The position numbers and the translations under genes were made by a program. Positions 8,506 to 15,340 of a stretch of 64,000 nucleotides of DNA are shown piece by piece; positions within the stretch are counted from its first letter, which is position 1; each line of letters starts with the position of its first letter. The DNA comes from Mycobacterium barrassiae (GTDB lineage: Bacteria; Actinomycetota; Actinomycetes; Mycobacteriales; Mycobacteriaceae), in the NCBI RefSeq assembly GCF_025822765.1, contig NZ_JACKUK010000014.1, positions 1 through 64,000 of the forward strand, written 5' to 3'. The notes under the pieces are model-generated. The model saw nothing but the letters and a program-made list of their open reading frames with translations. It made no database searches and was not told the DNA's origin.

Positions 8506-9285
8506 CTAGTCGGCGTCGAGGTCGGGCGCCCACGGCGTGCCGTTGATGTGCCCTCCACCGTCGACGAACAGCGTGTTGCCGGTCAGGTACCGCGACCCGT
8601 CGCCCGCCAGGAACACCGCCACCGGCGCGATGTCTTCGTAGGGATCGCCCATGCGGCCCATCGGATTGGCCGCATCAGCCATCGCTTCCAGCTCGGGGTA
8701 GTCGCCGATGGCGCGGAAGAACGCCTGGCTCTTGGCCGCCGGGCAGATCGCGTTGACGGTGACTCCTGATGGCGCCCACTCGCGTGCCGCGGTACGGGTG
8801 AGCGCGCGCAACGCTTCCTTGGCCGCGTTGTACTCCAGCGTGCCCATGTGGGCGTTGACGCCGTTGAGGCTGCACATGTTGATGACGCGACCCCAGCCCT
8901 TGTCCTTCATGTGCGGGAAGGCGGCCCGCATCGCCCAGTACGGACCGTAGTAGCCGACGGCGATGCCCTGCGCCAGTTGTTCATCGGTCTTCGACTCGAC
9001 CCTGCCGATCGCCCCGCCGCCCCATGCGTTGTTGACCACGATGTCGATCGACCCATACGTCGACACCGCCGTCTGCACCGCCGACTCGACCTGTGCGCGA
9101 TCGGAGACGTCCACGCGGACAAACGTGCCGCCGACCGCATCGGCGACGGATTGGCCTGCCGCCGTGTCGATCTCCGCGATCACCACCTGTGCGCCCTCGT
9201 CGGCGAAGCGCCGCGCGATGCCCTCGCCGATGCCGGCCCCCGCCCCGGTCACCAACGCCACCTTGCCGTCCAGTTGGCCGCTCAT
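8506..9285 (-). CDS. SDR family NAD(P)-dependent oxidoreductase
   Basis: A 259-residue classical short-chain dehydrogenase/reductase. The Rossmann nucleotide-binding motif is TGAGAGIGEG (residues 13-22), an Asp after beta-2 (IAEID) favours NAD(H), and NNAWGGG and YNAAK (catalytic Tyr-x-x-x-Lys) follow. The C-terminus LTGNTLFVDGGG is typical. The start ATG at 9285 overlaps the upstream NTF2-like gene stop by 4 nt (ATGA), so the two are translationally coupled. It is the last gene of a four-gene minus-strand operon (11154 to 8506). Substrate is not predictable; pairing with an NTF2/SnoaL-like protein is common in lipid, steroid or xenobiotic catabolism of mycobacteria. Confidence 0.85.
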   Translation of the reverse strand: MSGQLDGKVALVTGAGAGIGEGIARRFADEGAQVVIAEIDTAAGQSVADAVGGTFVRVDVSDRAQVESAVQTAVSTYGSIDIVVNNAWGGGAIGRVESKTDEQLAQGIAVGYYGPYWAMRAAFPHMKDKGWGRVINMCSLNGVNAHMGTLEYNAAKEALRALTRTAAREWAPSGVTVNAICPAAKSQAFFRAIGDYPELEAMADAANPMGRMGDPYEDIAPVAVFLAGDGSRYLTGNTLFVDGGGHINGTPWAPDLDAD

Positions 9286-9761
9286 GCGCCGGCCACCCCT
9301 GACGCCAACAGCGCGCGCGCCTCGGGCTTGCCATCCAGAGTGCGCGTGGTGCGCTCGACGATCTGCCAGCGGTCGTCGATGTACTTCAGCCGAAAGTGGT
9401 TGGCGCCTGCACGCGCGACGACGAACCCGTCGCCGCGGTGCACCAACAGGATCGATTCGCACACCGCCACGGCGTCCGACCCGTTCACGGTCACCACGGC
9501 CGGGCCGAGAAAGTGGCTGGCGCCCCGGCCGATCAGACCCTGGTGGGCGTCGGAACGCACCATCGCGGCCACGTCGTCGCGGCTGCGCATGGGCCAGCCC
9601 TCGACGTCGTAGCTGCCGTCGGTCGCCCACAGTTGCGCGGCGGCGTCCGCCTCGCCCGCGTCGACAAGAGGGCCGTAGGACGCGATGATCCGCTCGATCG
9701 CGCGCTCAGCCTCTATGCGCTCCAGGCGGCGCTCCAGCTCGGTTAGTCGCTCGTCGGTCAT
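9282..9761 (-). CDS. Nuclear transport factor 2 (SnoaL)-like protein
   Basis: A 159-residue protein. An N-terminal amphipathic coiled helix (ELERRLERIEAERAIERI) leads into a SnoaL_4-type cone fold: IASYGPLVDAGEADAAAQLW, then YDVEGWPMRSRDDVAAM and the closing strands FRLKYIDDRWQIVERTTR. Proteins of this family act as small-molecule isomerases, cyclases or dehydratases, or as binding subunits. ATG 9761 is preceded by AGGA. It lies 15 nt downstream of one SDR gene and overlaps another by 4 nt, so it probably works on the same substrate as the two dehydrogenases. The specific reaction is unknown. Confidence 0.8.
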   Translation of the reverse strand: MTDERLTELERRLERIEAERAIERIIASYGPLVDAGEADAAAQLWATDGSYDVEGWPMRSRDDVAAMVRSDAHQGLIGRGASHFLGPAVVTVNGSDAVAVCESILLVHRGDGFVVARAGANHFRLKYIDDRWQIVERTTRTLDGKPEARALLASGVAGA

Positions 9762-9776
9762 CGGAAGTCCTTTTGG

Positions 9777-10568
9777 CTAGCGGGATCCCATCAACTTCTC
9801 CATGAACTTGTGCGTGCCGAGCACCACCTTGGCGCGGTCGGGATCGTTGCGCCGCGCGACGTCGTCGCCGTTGCCGCCCGCGATGTGGACGGGGCCGTGG
9901 GGGAGCCGTTCGAGACCCTCGCGCGCGACGTCCTCAGGCTGGGCGACCCGCATACCCGGCACGTCGAAGTTCAGGCCGACGCGCTCCATCGCGGGGGTGC
10001 GGGTCACGCCCAGCACGAGCTCGAGCACGTCGACGTCGTAGTCACGCAGTTCGAGCCACAGGCTTTCGGCGAAGATGCGGCCGAATGCCTTGACGCCGCC
10101 GTACACCGTGTGCCGCATCGAGCCGAGGTAGCCCGCCATCGAGCCGACCATCAGGATGCCGCCGCGTCGGCGCTCGCGCATCGGCCTGCCGAAGTGCTGT
10201 ACGAGCGCCAGCATCGTGTTGATGTTCAGGTCGATCACCCTGCCGAACTCGCTCAACTCACCGTCGAGGAAGTGCTCGCTGCAGGTGTTGGCGCCTGCGT
10301 TGTAGATCAACAGGCCGACCTCGAGGTCTGCTGTGGCGTCGGCAATCTGATCCACGGCATCGCCAGACACCAGATCCAGTGCGAGAGTACGGACTTCGAC
10401 ACCGAGCGCGCGGCACGAGTCCGCGGTATCGGTCAGCGGTCCCGGCTTGCGGGCGATCAGCACGAGGTTGATCCGGGCGGTGGCCAACTGCCGCGCGAAC
10501 TCCGCGCCGACACCCTCCGACCCGCCGGCCACCACTGCCCACGGCCCGTATTTGGATAGATCCGTCAC
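9777..10568 (-). CDS. SDR family NAD(P)-dependent oxidoreductase
   Basis: A 263-residue short-chain dehydrogenase with GGSEGVGAEFA as nucleotide-binding motif, IARK after beta-2, YNAGAN, a catalytic YGGVK (Tyr-x-x-x-Lys) and a downstream LGVTRTPAM region. I chose GTG 10568, which has GAGGA at good spacing and begins 4 nt after the upstream ASCH gene ends. An ATG at 10637 would overlap that gene by 65 nt. It belongs to the minus-strand operon with an NTF2-like protein and a second SDR. The two SDRs are clearly different subfamilies, suggesting two consecutive redox steps rather than a duplication. Substrate unknown. Confidence 0.83.
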   Translation of the reverse strand: MTDLSKYGPWAVVAGGSEGVGAEFARQLATARINLVLIARKPGPLTDTADSCRALGVEVRTLALDLVSGDAVDQIADATADLEVGLLIYNAGANTCSEHFLDGELSEFGRVIDLNINTMLALVQHFGRPMRERRRGGILMVGSMAGYLGSMRHTVYGGVKAFGRIFAESLWLELRDYDVDVLELVLGVTRTPAMERVGLNFDVPGMRVAQPEDVAREGLERLPHGPVHIAGGNGDDVARRNDPDRAKVVLGTHKFMEKLMGSR

Positions 10569-10572
10569 CGTT

Positions 10573-11154
10573 TCATCCTCGCTCAGACTTTCGTAGGAAC
10601 GCCCGCCCGCGTGGGGACAGGCGGTAGCCGACGTCAAGGCTGATCGTCAGCCCGAGGGACTTGAGCTGTCGAACTCGCCTCTTGAACCGCGGCACATCCA
10701 GTCCGATGCGCTCCGCCAGATCCGGTGCGCGCACCGCCTCGTTGGCACCGATCATCGTCAGGTACTGCCTCGTCCACGGTTCGGTGGCGTCATCCCACCG
10801 GTTCAGTCGCGCGGCGATCGCGTCCACGTCGGCGGCCGACAGGCGGTCATCGGCGGCGAGTTCGGGACGTTCGTCGGGGCCCAGGTAGGACACCGCGATC
10901 GCATACGTGTGCCGCGCCGGTCTGCGGTCGAGATCCTTCTGCGCGGTTGCGGCGTCCGGATAGCCGGCGGCGCTTGCCTGCGCGGCGGTGACTCGGTGAT
11001 CGCCGGGGTACTCGGTGACGTCGTCGATGCGGATGGTGCCCGCCGAGGTGCGTTGCGTGCCGCCCGCCTTGGCCCTCGGCGCGTCCCACCGGCGAAGCAC
11101 GAGTGTGATGCTGCCGTTAGCGATTCCCTCGGCCGTGTCGCGGTTCAGCAGCAC
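10573..11154 (-). CDS. ASCH-domain-containing protein with C-terminal winged-helix-like region
   Basis: A 193-residue protein. The N-terminal half looks like an ASCH/PUA-like beta-barrel (VLLNRDTAEGIANGSITL followed by LRRWDAPRAK and GTIRIDDVTEY), a fold usually associated with RNA or modified-nucleic-acid binding. The C-terminal part (residues about 125-190) resembles a small helix-turn-helix: APDLAERIGLDVPRFKRRVRQLKSLGL. GTG 11154 has AGGG upstream; longer readings would run into the divergent DUF3097 start at 11178. It heads the minus-strand SDR operon, so it may regulate it, but that is inference. Family assignment is by pattern only. Confidence 0.65.
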   Translation of the reverse strand: MLLNRDTAEGIANGSITLVLRRWDAPRAKAGGTQRTSAGTIRIDDVTEYPGDHRVTAAQASAAGYPDAATAQKDLDRRPARHTYAIAVSYLGPDERPELAADDRLSAADVDAIAARLNRWDDATEPWTRQYLTMIGANEAVRAPDLAERIGLDVPRFKRRVRQLKSLGLTISLDVGYRLSPRGRAFLRKSERG

Positions 11155-11177
11155 GGTGCTGACCCTACGATCACCCG

Positions 11178-12014
11178 GTGGCTGACCGCTATGGCTCCGA
11201 TGTTCTCGCATCCAATCCGCATCGCAAGGCTCCGCGTTCCGTCGAAGTGCCTGCAGAGATCGGGATGGTCATCGAGGACGCCCAAACAGGCTTCGTCGGC
11301 GCCGTCGTGCGCATCGAATACGGCCGGATGGAACTCGAGGACCGCCACGGCCGCAGGAAGCCGTTCCCCGTCGGCCCCGGCTACCTCATCGACGGCCGGC
11401 CGGTCAACCTGACCCCGCCGAAACGGGCCGCGCCGATAGCGTCGCGCACCGCGTCCGGTTCGGTGGCGGTGCCCGGCGCCCGCGCGAAGGTCGCGTTACC
11501 GAGCCGCATCTACGTCGAGGGCCGTCACGACGCCGAACTCGTCGAACAGGTCTGGGGCGACGACCTGCGCATCGAGGGCGTCGTCGTCGAATACCTCGGC
11601 GGCGTCGACGATCTCACCGCGATCGTCGAGGAGTTCGGCCCGGAGCCCGGTCGGCGGCTGGGCGTGCTCGTCGACCATCTGGTCGCCGGTTCGAAGGAGG
11701 CGCGCATCGCCGAAGCGGTGCGCCGGGGGCCCGGCGGCGAGCACACGCTGGTGGTCGGTCATCCGTTCATCGACATCTGGCAGGCGGTCAAACCCGGCCG
11801 GATCGGGCTGCAGGCCTGGCCCGTCATCCCCAAGGGCATGGACTGGAAGAAGGGCGTGTGCCGCAAGCTGGGGTGGCCGCACACCGAGCAGGCCGACATC
11901 GCCAGAGCGTGGCAGCGGATCAGGAGCCGGGTGCGCGACTGGAACGACCTCGAGCCGGCGCTGATCGGGCGGGTCGAGGAACTGATCGACTTCGTGACGG
12001 CGCCGGCGTCATAG
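11178..12014 (+). CDS. DUF3097 family protein (TOPRIM-like)
   Basis: A 278-residue actinobacterial protein. The N-terminal about 80 residues form a small beta domain (MVIEDAQTGFVGAVVRIEYG, then LEDRHGRRKPFPVGPGYLIDG). From residue about 110 there is a TOPRIM-like pattern, RIYVEGRHDAELVEQVWGDD followed by GVLVDHLVAGSKE, reminiscent of primase and RNase M5 nucleotidyl-transfer or hydrolase domains (conserved Glu, then an Asp with nearby His). Function is undetermined in the family. The GTG start is divergent from the ASCH gene by 23 nt. It is followed after 20 nt by rarA, which suggests a nucleic-acid role. Confidence is high for the family and low for any activity. Confidence 0.78.
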   Translation: MADRYGSDVLASNPHRKAPRSVEVPAEIGMVIEDAQTGFVGAVVRIEYGRMELEDRHGRRKPFPVGPGYLIDGRPVNLTPPKRAAPIASRTASGSVAVPGARAKVALPSRIYVEGRHDAELVEQVWGDDLRIEGVVVEYLGGVDDLTAIVEEFGPEPGRRLGVLVDHLVAGSKEARIAEAVRRGPGGEHTLVVGHPFIDIWQAVKPGRIGLQAWPVIPKGMDWKKGVCRKLGWPHTEQADIARAWQRIRSRVRDWNDLEPALIGRVEELIDFVTAPAS

Positions 12015-12034
12015 CGCCGTGGTAAAGAGGGTGC

Positions 12035-13363
12035 GTGGCCGACGGTCTGTTTGACGTCCCCGGCGACGAACTGTCGTCGGGGGTGGCACCCGTCGGCGCG
12101 TCGACCCCGCTGGCCGTACGGATGCGGCCCGCCACCCTCGACGAGGTCGTCGGACAGGACCACTTGCTGCAGCCTGGTTCGCCGATGCGCCGCATGGTCG
12201 AGGGTTCCGGCGCGGCGTCGGTCATCCTGTACGGCCCGCCCGGGACCGGCAAGACGACGCTGGCGTCGCTGATCTCGCAGGCGACGGGCCGCCGGTTCGA
12301 GGCGCTGTCGGCGCTGTCGGCCGGCGTGAAAGAGGTCCGCGCCGTCATCGACGTAGCCAGGCGCGCGGCCGCCCACGGCGAGCAGACCGTGTTGTTCATC
12401 GACGAGGTGCACCGGTTCTCCAAGACGCAACAGGACGCCCTGCTGTCCGCCGTCGAGAACCGCGTGGTGCTCCTGGTGGCGGCCACTACCGAGAACCCGT
12501 CGTTCTCGGTCGTCGCACCCCTGCTGTCGCGATCGCTGATCCTGCAGTTGCAGCCGCTGGACGCCGACGCCGTGCGCACTGTGGTGCGTAGGGCGATCGA
12601 CGACGAGCGCGGGCTCGGCGGCAAGGTCAAGGTCACCGAGGACGCGATCGAGCTGCTTGTGCAGCTGTCAGCAGGCGACGCCCGGCGGGCGTTGACGGCA
12701 CTCGAGGTCGCGGCCGAGGCGGGGGAGGACGTGACCGTCGAGGTCATCGAGCAGTCGCTGGACAAGGCCGCCGTGCGCTACGACCGCGACGGCGATCAGC
12801 ACTACGACGTGATCAGTGCGTTCATCAAGTCGGTCCGCGGCTCCGACGTCGACGCCGCACTGCACTACCTGTCCCGGATGCTGGTCGCGGGGGAGGACCC
12901 GCGTTTCGTCGCCAGGCGGCTGATGATCCTGGCCAGCGAGGACATCGGCATGGCGGATCCGTCGGCGCTGCAGACGGCCGTCGCCGCGGCGCAGACCGTG
13001 CAACTGATCGGTATGCCCGAAGCGCAGCTCACGCTCGCCCATGCCACGGTGCATTTGGCGACGGCACCGAAGTCGAATGCGGTCACCACGGCGCTGGGGT
13101 CCGCGATGGCCGATATCAGGGCAGGCAAGGCGGGGTTGGTGCCCGCCCATCTGCGCGACGGCCACTACTCGGGCGCCGAGAAGCTGGGCAATGCGATCGG
13201 CTACAAGTACGCGCACGATCACCCCGATGGTGTTGTGCCCCAGCAGTATCCGCCCGACGAGCTCGTCGGCGTCGACTACTATCACCCGACCACGCACGGC
13301 GCGGAACGTGAGATCGCGACCCGATTGGACAAGCTGCGCGCGATCATTCGCCGGAAACGCTGA
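12035..13363 (+). CDS. rarA: Replication-associated recombination protein A (RarA/MgsA), AAA+ ATPase
   Basis: A 442-residue clamp-loader-like AAA+ ATPase acting at stalled replication forks. Walker A GPPGTGKT (Gly67-Thr74, Lys73), Walker [10 protein letters not shown], sensor 1 TTENPSF, and the C-terminal tetramerisation domain with SEDIGMADP and [14 protein letters not shown] are all present. Length matches the family (Rv2559). GTG 12035 is chosen; it follows the DUF3097 stop by 20 nt. Nothing is unusual or missing. It is followed by about 140 nt before a divergent-looking operator and an ArsR gene in the same direction. Confidence 0.93.
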   Translation: MADGLFDVPGDELSSGVAPVGASTPLAVRMRPATLDEVVGQDHLLQPGSPMRRMVEGSGAASVILYGPPGTGKTTLASLISQATGRRFEALSALSAGVKEVRAVIDVARRAAAHGEQTVLFIDEVHRFSKTQQDALLSAVENRVVLLVAATTENPSFSVVAPLLSRSLILQLQPLDADAVRTVVRRAIDDERGLGGKVKVTEDAIELLVQLSAGDARRALTALEVAAEAGEDVTVEVIEQSLDKAAVRYDRDGDQHYDVISAFIKSVRGSDVDAALHYLSRMLVAGEDPRFVARRLMILASEDIGMADPSALQTAVAAAQTVQLIGMPEAQLTLAHATVHLATAPKSNAVTTALGSAMADIRAGKAGLVPAHLRDGHYSGAEKLGNAIGYKYAHDHPDGVVPQQYPPDELVGVDYYHPTTHGAEREIATRLDKLRAIIRRKR

Positions 13364-13463
13364 CGACGCTATCCACGATCTGCAGGCCGCTACTCCCACT
13401 TTCGCTGCAATTCGTCGAAAGCGATGTGATCCACCCCTTGACACCCCTGGCCAACCCTCCTAC

Positions 13464-13504
13464 GGTTGTAATCAACCAGAGTATTGATCAAATAAAAGGT
13501 TGAT
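13464..13504. promoter_or_regulatory. Putative ArsR operator: repeated GGTTG/CAACC half sites
   Basis: Directly upstream of the ArsR-type gene, three half sites occur: GGTTG at 13464, ATCAACC at 13471-13477 and GGTTGAT at 13498-13504. The last two form a perfect 7-bp inverted repeat. A further palindrome TTGATCAA lies between them at 13484-13491. The region is AT-rich against a GC-rich background and the rightmost half site runs into the ribosome binding site and start of the ArsR gene. This is what an autorepressor operator would look like. The sequence pattern is direct observation; its use is inferred. Confidence 0.5.
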
Positions 13505-13505
13505 A

Positions 13506-13868
13506 ATGGGGAGTGGTGACGATGAGGATGCGCGACTCGACCGCGCCTTCCTGGCGCTCGCGGACCCGGTTCGACGCGCCATCGTGGCGCGGCTTTCCAG
13601 GGGTCCGGCCACTGTCAACGAGCTCGCCGCACCGTTCGACATCACCAAACAGGCGGTGTCCAAGCACATTCAGGTGCTCGAGCACGCGGGTCTGGTCACG
13701 CGAACCCGCGACGCACAGCGACGGCCCGTCCATCTCGACGCCGCCGCGCTGGAAAGGCTGACCGCATGGATCGACCGGTATCGGCTTGACGCCGAACGCA
13801 GTTACCGCCGGCTGGATGTCCTACTGGCCGACCTGACCGACACATCGGAGAAGGGGCAACAGAAATGA
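13506..13868 (+). CDS. ArsR/SmtB-family winged-helix transcriptional regulator
   Basis: A 120-residue regulator. The winged helix spans residues about 10-85: RAFLALADPVRRAIVARL, then TVNELAAPFDITKQAVSKHIQVLEHAGLV as helix-turn-helix, then the wing RTRDAQRRPVHLD. There are no Cys-based metal sites, so it belongs to the metal-independent subgroup that commonly pairs with SRPBCC/AHSA1 genes. ATG 13506 has AAAAGG upstream; TTG 13500 is an alternative. It overlaps the next gene by 4 nt (ATGA). The inverted repeats just upstream (13464-13504) suggest autoregulation of the pair. Confidence 0.87.
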   Translation: MGSGDDEDARLDRAFLALADPVRRAIVARLSRGPATVNELAAPFDITKQAVSKHIQVLEHAGLVTRTRDAQRRPVHLDAAALERLTAWIDRYRLDAERSYRRLDVLLADLTDTSEKGQQK

Positions 13869-14338
13869 CGAACGCATTGGACCTCAAGGCCCCGGTGGAC
13901 ACCCTGGCCATGGAATTCACCCGGGAATTCGACGCACCCGTCGAGGCGCTGTTCCGCGCGCACGCCGAGCCCGAGCTGGTGAAGCAGTGGCTGGGTCCGC
14001 ACGGCCTCGAGATGAACATCAGCGAGTGGAACTTCAAAAGCCATGGCGGATACCGCTATACCCACTCCAACGAGGAGGGGACGTTCGGTTTCAACGGCAC
14101 CTTCCACACCGTGCGCGACAACGAGTTCATCCTCCAGACCTTCGAATTCGAGGGCGCACCGGACATGGTGAACATCGAGTACTTGTGGTTCGAGGACCTC
14201 GGCAACGGCCGTTCCCGGCTGCGGGGCCGTTCGATCTGCCCCAACACCGATGCCCGCGACGCCCTGCTCTCTTCGGGCATGGAAGGCGGCATGACCGAGG
14301 GCTACGAGAAGCTCGACGTGCTCCTCAAAAGCCTCTAG
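13865..14338 (+). CDS. SRPBCC / AHSA1-like domain protein
   Basis: A 157-residue START-like hydrophobic-ligand-binding protein of the Activator of Hsp90 ATPase 1-like group. Typical features are TREFDAPVEALFRAHAEPEL, VKQWLGPHG, the GGYRYTHSNEEGTFGFNGTF strands and the C-terminal helix GMEGGMTEGYEKLDVLL. It is coupled by a 4-nt overlap to the ArsR gene. Such pairs are widespread in actinobacteria; the ligand is usually unknown and a role in small-molecule sensing or detoxification is inferred. It is followed by a strong bidirectional hairpin. Confidence 0.88.
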   Translation: MTNALDLKAPVDTLAMEFTREFDAPVEALFRAHAEPELVKQWLGPHGLEMNISEWNFKSHGGYRYTHSNEEGTFGFNGTFHTVRDNEFILQTFEFEGAPDMVNIEYLWFEDLGNGRSRLRGRSICPNTDARDALLSSGMEGGMTEGYEKLDVLLKSL

Positions 14339-14343
14339 ACAGG

Positions 14344-14380
14344 GGCGATCCCGGCCGCAGGGGTCTCAGCCGGGATCGCC
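14344..14380. terminator. Bidirectional hairpin terminator between convergent genes
   Basis: A perfect 12-bp inverted repeat, GGCGATCCCGGC (14344-14355) and GCCGGGATCGCC (14369-14380), with a 13-nt loop, lies between the SRPBCC gene stop (14338) and the convergent GlsB-like gene stop (14396). No U-tract follows, which is usual for mycobacterial intrinsic terminators. Confidence 0.7.
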
Positions 14381-14395
14381 ATCGGGGGTATGAGG

Positions 14396-14704
14396 TCAGC
14401 GCAACAGCCCTGAGCGCCTGCGGCCCATGAGTCCGGTGCGCCTGCGTCCCATCAGGGCCGCCACCAGGGCGACGCCCAACGCGGCGACGACGACCTGAAC
14501 CAGTAACTCCATCCAGTCCACGCCATTTGTCGCGGTGGGGATTCCGATCGCCCTGGCGAGCGCGGTACCGATGAACGCGGCCACGATGCCGACGAGGACC
14601 GTCAGCACCATGCCGATGGGTTGCTTGCCCGGCACCACCAGGCGGCCGAGGACGCCGACCACGATGCCGATGAGAATTGCGGTGATAACGCTGGTGATGG
14701 TCAC
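14396..14704 (-). CDS. GlsB/YeaQ/YmgE family small membrane protein
   Basis: A 102-residue integral membrane protein. Three hydrophobic segments are visible: residues about 3-24 (ITAILIGIVVGVLGRLVV), 30-50 (GMVLTVLVGIVAAFIGTAL) and 68-90 (LLVQVVVAALGVALVAALMG). The PGKQPIGM turn and a basic RRRTGLMGRRR tail follow. It resembles the transglycosylase-associated protein (GlsB/YeaQ) family, often stress-induced, with no known biochemical activity. GTG 14704 is chosen because GGAGG precedes it at 5 nt; a longer reading adds 25 unlikely residues. It is monocistronic, with a terminator hairpin at its 3' side. Confidence 0.8.
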   Translation of the reverse strand: MTITSVITAILIGIVVGVLGRLVVPGKQPIGMVLTVLVGIVAAFIGTALARAIGIPTATNGVDWMELLVQVVVAALGVALVAALMGRRRTGLMGRRRSGLLR

Positions 14705-14815
14705 GATGCCTCCAAGGTCTTGGGGTGGATCACCCTTGTGATGCAGGACATACCCTCGGCCCGGACGCAATAAACGCACGCGTCAATCAATGCGGACGCT
14801 CGTAGGCTCGGTGAG

Positions 14816-15217
14816 GTGGACACCGACGTGCTCGATATCGACACCGCCCGCCGCCGCATCGTCGACCTCACCGACGCAGTGCGCTCCTTCTGCAGTGGCC
14901 ACGACGACGGCCTGTGCAATGTGTTCGTCCCGCACGCCACCGCCGGTGTGGCGATCATCGAGACCGGCGCCGGATCCGACGACGACCTGCTCGACACGCT
15001 CGAACGCCTGCTGCCCCGCGACGACCGCTACCGGCACTCCCACGGATCGCCGGGCCACGGTGCCGATCATGTGATGCCCGCGCTGATCGCCCCGTCGGTG
15101 ACGGTGCCCGTTCAAGGCGGGAAACCGCTGCTTGGGACCTGGCAGAGCGTGGTGCTGGTCGATCTCAACCGCGATAACCCGCAGCGCAAGGTGCGGCTGA
15201 GCTTCATTTCCGGGTAA
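14816..15217 (+). CDS. YjbQ family protein (secondary thiamine-phosphate synthase-like)
   Basis: A 133-residue UPF0047/YjbQ protein (Rv2556c-like), a compact beta-sandwich. Recognisable segments are NVFVPHATAGVAIIE, SPGHGADHVMPAL (conserved His residues of the putative active site), VPVQGGKPLLGTWQ and VDLNRDNPQRKV near the C-terminus. Some members have thiamine-phosphate-synthase activity, but the physiological role is unsettled. The GTG at 14816 is the start giving normal family length. It sits 123 nt upstream of alaS, as in M. tuberculosis, and is divergent from the GlsB-like gene. Confidence 0.88.
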   Translation: MDTDVLDIDTARRRIVDLTDAVRSFCSGHDDGLCNVFVPHATAGVAIIETGAGSDDDLLDTLERLLPRDDRYRHSHGSPGHGADHVMPALIAPSVTVPVQGGKPLLGTWQSVVLVDLNRDNPQRKVRLSFISG

Positions 15218-15340
15218 CCGGCACCGGACGGCCCGCCGGTTCGTTGGGCTTTCAGGTGCGACAACCGCGACCGGTACTGTAGTGCGGTCGAATAGTCGCA
15301 GGTAATTGCAGACCACTCCCAGTGCAAGGAACAGTAGATC

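Noticed and set aside
15218-15340. T-box leader for alaS
   Set aside because: No T-box consensus (TGGNACCGCG-like) or specifier stem is visible; only a short nested hairpin.
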